Position numbers and translations under genes: made by a program. This document shows, piece after piece, positions 33,298 to 39,461 of a DNA stretch of 39,461 bases. Each line of letters opens with the position of its first letter. The first letter of the stretch is position 1. Source of the stretch: Thermodesulfobacteriota bacterium (GTDB lineage Bacteria; Desulfobacterota; WTBG01; CAIYCZ01; CAIRTM01); NCBI GenBank assembly GCA_028278025.1, contig JANQFE010000141.1, forward strand, positions 1 to 39,461, given 5' to 3'. Under the pieces are notes generated by a model. The model did not search any database. It was not told where the DNA came from and saw only the letters and a program-made list of their open reading frames with translations.

Positions 33298-33454
33298 ACT
33301 ATAGTAATAGTTGTCTGTTAAGTGTTGTCGGTTGTAACAAAATAATAGTGCCGGTATACGTACACATCCGATCCCGCAGAGGCCGGCTTTGTTTTGCGAC
33401 CGGGGGTCATAAAAACAAAAGGAGCACGTCCAGTAGTCAGGTTTCATTTTGTAT

Positions 33455-33473
33455 CTCCGTGCGAAGCACGGAG
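33455..33473. repeat. Hairpin CTCCGTGC-gaa-GCACGGAG
   Basis: A perfect 8-bp stem with a 3-nt loop in the purF-carB gap (about 230 bp). No T-run on either strand, so probably a REP-like element or a processing site rather than a terminator. Confidence 0.5.
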
Positions 33474-33526
33474 TTTCGCAAACAATAACTACGGAGGACT
33501 GTCAACAAGCAATAGACATCAGGAAT

Positions 33527-34942
33527 TCACTCATAACGCTCCAGAATCTTTTTGCCCTGGGGATTTTCAATTTCAACCGGATACTCACCCGTAAAACAGG
33601 CTGTGCAAAAGTCCTGCGAATTTTCAAAAGGAGACAGCAGCCCTTCAAGACTCAGGTACCCCAGGCTGCCAGCACCCAGAAGGGTACGGATTTCCTCAAT
33701 CGATTTTGATGAGGCCGCCAGTTCTGTTCTTGTAGGAAAATCTATTCCGTAGAAGCAGGGAAAACGAATGGGCGGACATGATACGCGCATATGAACCTCT
33801 TTGGCACCGGCATTGCGTAGATAAGCGATACGTTTTGATGATGTATTGCCGCGAACGATGGAGTCATCTATGGCAACTACGCGCTTGTCTTTTATAACTT
33901 CAGGCAGTACCGCCAGTTTCATATCTATTGATTTTTTGCGTTGATCATCCTCAGGCATAATAAATGTTCTACCTACATAGTGATTTCTGATAAATCCGAA
34001 ATCAAGCGGAATACCGCTTTTCCGGGAAAAACCAAGGGCGGCTGAATTGCCGCTGTCCGGAATTGGAATAACAATATCAGCATCAACAGGGTGTTCCTCC
34101 GCAAGTCTCTGTCCATACATAAAACGAACAGTGTGGACATTCTTGCCAAACAAAAGACTGTCAGGATGAGCAAAATAAACATGTTCAAAAACACACTGGG
34201 CCAGGTGCCCCGTATACTCAGAAAACATGCTGCTATGGAGACCTGCGGCATCGATGGTAACCAGTTCGCCGGGTTCAATATCACGAACAAACGTAGCACC
34301 GATCTGGACCAGTGCACAGGTTTCACTGGTGATTACATAGCCGTCATTATATTTTCCTATCGAGAGCGGACGAAAACCGAGAGGATCACGGGCGGCCATA
34401 ATAGAATTTTTAGTCATGAGCAGAAACGAAAAGGCCCCCTGCAGTTCTCCCAGGGCGCGTTCTACCCGCCGGGGTCGCAGGCGATACATTGGATCAGCCA
34501 GCAGGTGAACCAGGATTTCACTATCAGTGCTGGTCTGAAAGATTGCCCCTGAATTCTGGTACATGCTGCGCAGTTTTTGGGCATTATTCAAGTTGCCATT
34601 ATGAGCAATGGCCCAAATGCCGTCAGCACATTCGGCTACAAGCGGCTGCACATTCTGGATACGGGTTGATCCGGTGGTTGAATACCTCACGTGTCCGATA
34701 CCGATATGGCCGGGCAGCTGCTCCGGAGGCACTTTCGCAAAAACATCACCAACAAGACCAAAACCTTTTTCAGAACGAATTTTTTCACCGTCACTTACAA
34801 CAATACCGGCACCTTCCTGCCCGCGATGCTGTAGTGCAAAAAGGCCCTGCCGGATAAGCACTGAGGCTTCAGGTATACCGAAGATGCCGAACAACCCGCA
34901 GTATTCCTTTACATCATGATGTGAGATTTTAGCATTCATCAT
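33527..34942 (-). CDS. purF: Amidophosphoribosyltransferase (iron-sulfur type)
   Basis: The first committed enzyme of purine synthesis: it transfers the amide of glutamine to PRPP. The 471-residue protein opens with a short propeptide ending before the catalytic Cys15 (CGLFGIFG). The Ntn glutaminase domain (HRGQEGAGI, HNGNLNNAQKLR, STDSEILVHLL) is followed by the PRTase domain with the PRPP loop VVAIDDSIVRGNTS. Cysteines at QCVFEHVYF, PCFYGIDFP and FCTACF match the [4Fe-4S] ligands of the Bacillus-type enzyme, fitting an anaerobe. Two ATGs lie in tandem at the start. It heads the purF-carB-carA run, about 300 bp after glnN on the same strand. Confidence 0.95.
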   Translation of the reverse strand: MMNAKISHHDVKEYCGLFGIFGIPEASVLIRQGLFALQHRGQEGAGIVVSDGEKIRSEKGFGLVGDVFAKVPPEQLPGHIGIGHVRYSTTGSTRIQNVQPLVAECADGIWAIAHNGNLNNAQKLRSMYQNSGAIFQTSTDSEILVHLLADPMYRLRPRRVERALGELQGAFSFLLMTKNSIMAARDPLGFRPLSIGKYNDGYVITSETCALVQIGATFVRDIEPGELVTIDAAGLHSSMFSEYTGHLAQCVFEHVYFAHPDSLLFGKNVHTVRFMYGQRLAEEHPVDADIVIPIPDSGNSAALGFSRKSGIPLDFGFIRNHYVGRTFIMPEDDQRKKSIDMKLAVLPEVIKDKRVVAIDDSIVRGNTSSKRIAYLRNAGAKEVHMRVSCPPIRFPCFYGIDFPTRTELAASSKSIEEIRTLLGAGSLGYLSLEGLLSPFENSQDFCTACFTGEYPVEIENPQGKKILERYE

Positions 34943-35247
34943 ATATAGTAATAGGTAAACTAAAGAAGGGTACAGCTACATAAAAAGACATACTATACGG
35001 CAGGGTTAGCCTTCATCAGCAGATAAACTTCTGCATTTTTAGTATGCATAACGGTTTTTTATGAGATGCTTCGTAGACCTTCACTATTTTAATATAATGC
35101 AGAATATACTTACATCTGACCAAATTATAATAGCATACCTATAAAGAAGGTCAAGAGTATGTATGAACATTTATATTACAAAAAAATTAAGGATATACAG
35201 CTCGCCCTGTTGGAGGAACTGTGAGAATAGCAAAACGTAAAACAGTT
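34943..35247. other. Gap between glnN and purF
   Basis: About 305 bp of AT-rich sequence. No hairpin with a T-run and no clear promoter is seen. It contains a very short ORF, given separately. Confidence 0.4.
35159..35224 (+). CDS. Very short ORF, possible gene remnant
   Basis: A 21-codon frame, MYEHLYYKKIKDIQLALLEEL, on the strand opposite glnN and purF, with GAAGG nine bases before the ATG. The composition looks like the helical N terminus of a real protein cut short. I cannot name a family and it may be chance. Confidence 0.15.
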   Translation: MYEHLYYKKIKDIQLALLEEL

Positions 35248-37335
35248 TTACATAATAAACATCATTTCAGCATAGCTTGCCAGAGGCCATTGATCTTTTG
35301 GTAAAAGATCCTCAAGGGTATCAACTGTGCTGCGCAAATCCGACATTGTTTTCAATATTTTTTCAATATTCCCTTTTTCAACACCGGCTTCGATTGCACG
35401 AGAAGCTTTCAGGGCGGCTTCAACCTGTTCAGAAATATCTTTGAGGAGTTTTTTACTCTCTTTACTGTTTGTTTTTGCTAAGGTTTTTTCCACTGACGTA
35501 ATATAGGCAGCCAGCTCATTCTGATATTTAATTGCAACAGGAATAATCATTGTTTTGGCAATAGTATTGGCACAGTTGGCCTCAACAATAATGATTGTTT
35601 CATAGGCCTCCAGAAAAGTTTTGTAACGGGATTCCAGCTCCCTTCTAGACAAAACTCCATGTTTCTCAAAAAGTTTAATGGTTTGGGGGGCAATAAAAGA
35701 TTTAAGAGCTTCTGGTGTTGACGTAAGGTTCGGTAGACCACGTTTTGCAGCTTCGGCTTTCCACTCATCAGTATAGTTGTCACCATTAAAAAGAATGCGT
35801 TTGTGTTTTTTAACTATTTTCTGAAGTATTGACTGTAAGGTGGTATTGAATTCTTTACCGGCTGCAACTGCTGCTTCAAGCTCAGTACAGATTTCATCAA
35901 GGGCGTCTGCAACAATAGTATTCAGCAGCGTATTTGCAGCTGAACAGTTATGACTCGATCCGACGGCCCGAAACTCAAACTTATTACCGGTGAAGGCAAA
36001 CGGAGAAGTCCTGTTGCGGTCGGTTGCATCACGAGGCAACAGCGGCAGAGAAGTTACCCCAATTTTTATAATTCCGCCTTTTTTTGAACTCTTAGGAGTC
36101 CCTTTTTCAATTTGCTCAATTACATCGGTGAGCTGGTCTCCCAGAAAAATCGACATAATTGCAGGGGGGGCCTCATTTGCTCCCAAACGATGGTCATTGC
36201 CGGCAGATGCGACGCTGGCACGCAGCAGGGTTGCATGCGCATCAATAGCCTTCATAAGGGCACATATCATGGTTAGAAATTCAGCATTTTCATGGGGATC
36301 ATCTCCCGGAGTAAGCCAGTTTCTTCCATGAGGCCCTACAACAGACCAGTTATTGTGTTTGCCCGAACCGTTTACGCCGGCAAAAGGTTTTTCATGCAGA
36401 AGACAAACAAGCCCGTGTTCTTCAGCAACATTACGCAGTACTTCCATAGTGAGCATATTGTGATCAACAGCAAGACTAAGTTCTTCAAAGACAGGGGCAA
36501 TTTCAAACTGAGCAGGGCAGACCTCATTGTGGCGTGTTTTTGCCGGAATTCCCAGTTGCCATAATTGACGGTCCAAATCTTCCATAAAGGCCAGTATGCG
36601 CGGTTTTATAGCACTAAAATAGTGATCTTCCATCTGCTGGTGTTTTGCGGGCTGTCGCCCGAATAATGTTCTGCCGGTTTGCAGCAGGTCAAGGCGGCTC
36701 TCATAAAACCGTTTGTCGATGAGAAAGTATTCCTGTTCCGGCCCCATAGTTACATAGGCGCGTTTGCCTGTGGTCTCTATACCGAAATGTCTGGCAAGTC
36801 TGCATACCTGTTTTGAAAGCGCCTCCATTGAGCGCAAAAGCGGAGCTTTCTCGTCAAGAGCTTCACCACTGTAAGAACAGAAAACTGTCGGGATGCACAG
36901 CGTTGAACCTTTTGGCCCTCTTTTAATAAAAGCCGGACTGGTTGGGTCCCAGGCTGTATAACCACGCGCCTCAAAAGTCGCCCTCAGGCCACCTGAAGGA
37001 AAACTTGAGGCATCCGGTTCACCCTGTATAAGTTCTTTACCAGAGAATTGCATGATACAGCCACCTTCACGGTCAGGGCCGATAAAAGCGTCGTGTTTCT
37101 CTGCTGTAGCACCTGTTAAAGGCTGAAACCAGTGTGTAAAGTGAGTTGCCCCTTTTGAAAGTGCCCAGGTTTTCATAGCATCAGCAACTTCATCTGCAAT
37201 TGCAGGATCAAGATTGGTTCTTTTGATAATTGTATCCATAAGGGATAAATTGGCTTTGGCAGAGAGGAAGTTGCGCATTGTCTTAATAGTAAAAACATCC
37301 TCAGCATAAAGTTTTGAACAGTCCATAGCATCCAT
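35248..37335 (-). CDS. glnN: Glutamine synthetase type III
   Basis: A large glutamine synthetase of the GSIII class: it joins ammonia to glutamate with ATP in the cytoplasm. At 695 residues it matches GSIII and is far longer than GSI (about 470). Class motifs are visible: THFTHWFQPLTG near residue 60, EKHDAFI, the ATP/metal region MGPEQEYFLID, NEVCPAQFEIAPVFEE, GVNGSGKHNNWSV and RLGANEAPPAIMSIF. The C-terminal part is the helical GSIII extension. A strong GGAGGA site lies nine bases before the ATG, with a second ATG three codons on. It is divergent from a NifA-like activator, so nitrogen control is likely, though the promoter I see is of the sigma-70 kind. Confidence 0.95.
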   Translation of the reverse strand: MDAMDCSKLYAEDVFTIKTMRNFLSAKANLSLMDTIIKRTNLDPAIADEVADAMKTWALSKGATHFTHWFQPLTGATAEKHDAFIGPDREGGCIMQFSGKELIQGEPDASSFPSGGLRATFEARGYTAWDPTSPAFIKRGPKGSTLCIPTVFCSYSGEALDEKAPLLRSMEALSKQVCRLARHFGIETTGKRAYVTMGPEQEYFLIDKRFYESRLDLLQTGRTLFGRQPAKHQQMEDHYFSAIKPRILAFMEDLDRQLWQLGIPAKTRHNEVCPAQFEIAPVFEELSLAVDHNMLTMEVLRNVAEEHGLVCLLHEKPFAGVNGSGKHNNWSVVGPHGRNWLTPGDDPHENAEFLTMICALMKAIDAHATLLRASVASAGNDHRLGANEAPPAIMSIFLGDQLTDVIEQIEKGTPKSSKKGGIIKIGVTSLPLLPRDATDRNRTSPFAFTGNKFEFRAVGSSHNCSAANTLLNTIVADALDEICTELEAAVAAGKEFNTTLQSILQKIVKKHKRILFNGDNYTDEWKAEAAKRGLPNLTSTPEALKSFIAPQTIKLFEKHGVLSRRELESRYKTFLEAYETIIIVEANCANTIAKTMIIPVAIKYQNELAAYITSVEKTLAKTNSKESKKLLKDISEQVEAALKASRAIEAGVEKGNIEKILKTMSDLRSTVDTLEDLLPKDQWPLASYAEMMFIM

Positions 37336-37370
37336 TTAGTAGTCCTCCATTATGTGGATTTTAGTAAGAA

Positions 37371-37399
37371 GTTATAAAGAGTTTTAACAAAGATGTAAA
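37371..37399 (-). promoter_or_regulatory. Sigma-70-type promoter of glnN
   Basis: Minus strand: TTTACA (complement of 37394-37399), 17 bp, TATAAC (complement of 37371-37376), each one base from consensus. It lies about 35 bp before the glnN start. No GG-N10-GC sigma-54 element was found in the gap. Confidence 0.62.
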
Positions 37400-37616
37400 C
37401 AACAGTTTTTATAAATTTGCTTCACTCAATGGTATGTGACCGGTGATCAGTATTTTATTTACAGCATAATAATTCAAAAAAAATGCCAAGTTACAATATT
37501 TAATTACAAACATGCAGTTGTATTCCAAAACACATATAAGCAGTTGAAATAATATGATAAATTGTTTGGATAGGCCTTGGAACTTTTCTAAAAGTAACGT
37601 GCTTATGAAAAAAATG

Positions 37617-37645
37617 TTACAAATTTGTTGATAGTATGCTATATT
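37617..37645 (+). promoter_or_regulatory. Sigma-70-type promoter of the NifA-like gene
   Basis: TTACAA (37617-37622), 17 bp, TATATT (37640-37645), then about 45 nt of leader with AAGG eight bases before the ATG. Together with the glnN promoter this accounts for the two ends of the 360-bp divergent gap; the middle (37400-37616) holds nothing I can identify. Confidence 0.6.
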
Positions 37646-37695
37646 AAAAACATAATTGTAATAAAAAAAACAAAAACAACAAAAAGGTACTATAA

Positions 37696-39264
37696 ATGGA
37701 AACACCTGTTTTACAAGAACGTGTCTCTATAAAAAGTAGGGCAAAAGAGCAACTTGCAATCTTATATAAAATTTCACAGGCAATGCTGCATCTGCATGAT
37801 ATTCCAGCCTTATTGGAGGGAGTGCTTGGAATTCTTGATGTAGAAATGGGAATGTCCCGCGGCATCCTTACCCTGCGAGAAACAGATTCTGATGTATTTG
37901 TTATAGAAGCTTCTAAAGGACTTACTCCCGAAGAGAAGCAGCGCGGACAATACCGCCTGGGAGAGGGCATTATCGGGCGCGTTGCCCAGACGAAACAACC
38001 CGAGTGCATACGAGATATAAACCTTGAACCTGATTTTTTAAACAAAACTCGATCAAGGCAAAAAGGAGACCCCCTGGCCTTTCTTTGTGTGCCGGTCATT
38101 TACCAGCGCGAGGTAATCGGCACGATCAGCATAGATAGACCTACAAGTGACCCTGAAATTCTTAACCAGGATCTCAGTTTTTTGAAACTGGTTGCAGATA
38201 TTTTAGCTGAGGCAGTTGCCAATATCCGTGAGCAGATTGAAGAACGTGAAAGCCTCATGGCAGAAAATAAACAGCTCCGCCAGCAACTTGAAGCTCATTA
38301 TCAGCCCCATAATATTGTGGGCAAATGTGGTGCGATGCAGACAGTGTATAGACAGATAGCGCAGGTTGCCGACAGCACGGCTACGGTTTTTATAAGAGGT
38401 GAATCCGGAACCGGAAAAGAAATTATTGCACGTGCCATACATTTTTCAAGCTCTAGGAGAAACAATCCGTTTGTGGCGGTAAACTGTGCCGCACTTCCCG
38501 AGAACCTGATAGAAAGTGAGCTGTTTGGCCATGAAAAAGGTGCTTTTTCAGGGGCAATGAAGCAGCGTAAAGGGCGTTTTGAGCTGGCCAACGGCGGTAC
38601 GATTTTTTTGGATGAGATTGGTGACATATCCCCTGCAGTGCAGGTTCGGCTCTTGCGTGTTTTACAGGAAAGAACCTTTGAACGGGTAGGGGGATCAGAG
38701 GTGATCAATGTTAATATACGGGTTATTGCTGCTACTCGACAAAATCTTGAACAAGCCATGGAGGAAGGTCGTTTTAGAGAAGACCTTTTTTACAGGCTCA
38801 ACGTATTCCCGATTCATATTCCGCCCCTGCGTGAGCGGCGATCGGATATTGTTTTGCTCGCTGATCATTTTCTGCAAAAATATAATGAAGCATACGGAAA
38901 AAACCTTAAGCGCATTTCAACACCGGCTATTAATATGATGATGTCATACCATTGGCCCGGAAATGTCAGGGAACTTGAGAACTGTATTGAGCGGGCAGTG
39001 CTGTCCACTACAGATGAAGTCATTCATGGATATTCACTGCCGGCGTCGCTGCAGACATCTGATGAAACAAATACGGCCATGTTGCCGGAGGAAGGTGCCT
39101 GTCTGATAACCATGGTTCATTCATATGAACGTGAACTGATTGTTGATGCTTTGAAAAAATTTAGGGGCAATGTTGCAGGTGCTGCTCGACATTTGCAGAC
39201 TACCCAGCGCATTTTGCACTATAAAATAAGAAATCTTAATATAGAACCGAAAAAATACCGATAA
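37696..39264 (+). CDS. NifA-like sigma-54-dependent transcriptional activator (GAF-AAA-Fis)
   Basis: A 522-residue enhancer-binding protein. N-terminal GAF sensor domain (about 18-175), then a short coiled linker ([18 protein letters not shown]). The AAA+ sigma-54 interaction domain has Walker A GESGTGKE (235-242), [15 protein letters not shown] (loop 1, 273-287) and Walker [11 protein letters not shown] (301-310). A C-terminal Fis-type helix-turn-helix follows ([25 protein letters not shown]). Loop 1 reads GAFSGA instead of GAFTGA, a conservative change seen in some activators. The GAF and overall plan are those of NifA, and the gene is divergent from glnN, so control of nitrogen genes is the best guess. 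The Cys-rich linker of oxygen-sensitive NifA is absent, and no nif genes are in the window. Confidence 0.88.
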   Translation: METPVLQERVSIKSRAKEQLAILYKISQAMLHLHDIPALLEGVLGILDVEMGMSRGILTLRETDSDVFVIEASKGLTPEEKQRGQYRLGEGIIGRVAQTKQPECIRDINLEPDFLNKTRSRQKGDPLAFLCVPVIYQREVIGTISIDRPTSDPEILNQDLSFLKLVADILAEAVANIREQIEERESLMAENKQLRQQLEAHYQPHNIVGKCGAMQTVYRQIAQVADSTATVFIRGESGTGKEIIARAIHFSSSRRNNPFVAVNCAALPENLIESELFGHEKGAFSGAMKQRKGRFELANGGTIFLDEIGDISPAVQVRLLRVLQERTFERVGGSEVINVNIRVIAATRQNLEQAMEEGRFREDLFYRLNVFPIHIPPLRERRSDIVLLADHFLQKYNEAYGKNLKRISTPAINMMMSYHWPGNVRELENCIERAVLSTTDEVIHGYSLPASLQTSDETNTAMLPEEGACLITMVHSYERELIVDALKKFRGNVAGAARHLQTTQRILHYKIRNLNIEPKKYR

Positions 39265-39380
39265 AAAATTGTCTTCAGAATAATACTTATTGAAAGTGCA
39301 CGTTTAAAACATACAAGCAATATAATTCCACAGCGGTTGTAAGAAACATTTAAGCCAATGTAGTAGTACAGAGTCACTTT

Positions 39381-39461
39381 TGAATTTGGGGGTAATGCTT
39401 TAGCGAGGGTCTTTGGTGTTGATTGCAGCGGGCTAAGTGCTCGCTGGAACGACTGTGTCTT
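39381..39461. repeat. Dispersed hairpin repeat (copy 2, cut by window edge)
   Basis: The left arm and part of the loop of the element at 13793-13925, in the same orientation and about 80 percent identical, with shared blocks GCTTTAGCGAGG(G)TCTTT, GATTGC and GCTGGAACGACT. The right arm lies beyond the window. Confidence 0.75.

Noticed and set aside
33298..33447. 50-residue N-terminal extension of CarB
   Set aside because: The extension is unlike any CarB sequence, and the family start [14 protein letters not shown] is preserved downstream.
37336..37695. Sigma-54 promoter between glnN and the NifA-like gene
   Set aside because: No TGGCAC-N5-TTGCA or GG-N10-GC match with acceptable flanks on either strand.
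1..39461. CRISPR arrays, tRNA and rRNA genes
   Set aside because: No regularly spaced repeats and no tRNA or rRNA consensus were found on either strand by reading.

Overview
The window looks like chromosome from an anaerobic, Gram-negative bacterium of moderate to low GC. The evidence is a [FeFe]-hydrogenase-like iron-sulfur protein with its regulatory module, a PurF of the iron-sulfur type, a type III glutamine synthetase, a UPF0280 protein and a NifA-like sigma-54 activator. This mix fits Desulfobacterota or the PVC/Omnitrophota side of the tree, and I cannot settle which from sequence alone.

Layout. (1) 1-4217: a zinc block. znuABC runs leftward (znuB cut by the window edge) and diverges from a YraQ-type permease plus its TIGR03943 partner. 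A dense TTGCAT/ATGCAA operator-promoter region lies between them. (2) 4458-8812: a UPF0280 protein and the replicative polymerase dnaE, both leftward. (3) 9215-13384: a rightward regulatory module of DRTGG protein, RsbW-like ATPase, divergent hydrogenase-like Fe-S protein, second DRTGG protein, PHP phosphoesterase and HATPase. It ends in a frameshifted scar that looks like the head of a [2Fe-2S] subunit joined to the tail of a ferredoxin-type subunit. (4) 13406-20066: a small unknown protein, a DUF1186/SEC-C protein, a ChlI/MoxR-like AAA ATPase with a VWA partner, a divergent HemF-like protein and a small SEC-C protein. (5) 20241-28703: accessory DNA, all genes leftward. I read 21787-28703 as a decayed chromosomal integron: four attC sites, two nearly identical 162-bp attI/promoter-like segments, gene cassettes (an ArsN2-like acetyltransferase and several proteins I do not recognise), a group II intron, and a broken intI gene in the expected divergent orientation. 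A DUF4160/DUF2442 pair and a secreted CARDB-like protein lie beyond the last clear attC. (6) 28808-39264: carA, carB, purF and glnN run leftward, with a NifA-like activator divergent from glnN, so glutamine synthesis sits beside two glutamine amidotransferase pathways.

How it works together. The zinc genes probably form a shared Zur-type regulon. The hydrogenase-like module looks sensory: an Fe-S protein passing redox or H2 state to ATPases and small ligand-binding domains, with its electron-input subunits apparently deleted. The AAA/VWA/HemF-like run has the parts list of a chelatase-like machine next to a tetrapyrrole-enzyme relative, which I could not match to a described system. The integron cannot be active from this intI copy, but its cassettes may still be expressed from the two Pc-like promoters.

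Dispersed elements: a large imperfect hairpin repeat (13793-13925, with a second copy cut off at the right edge), GGGACAG palindromes at 20877 and 24481, and a common GC hairpin at 20161. No tRNA, rRNA or CRISPR array was seen.
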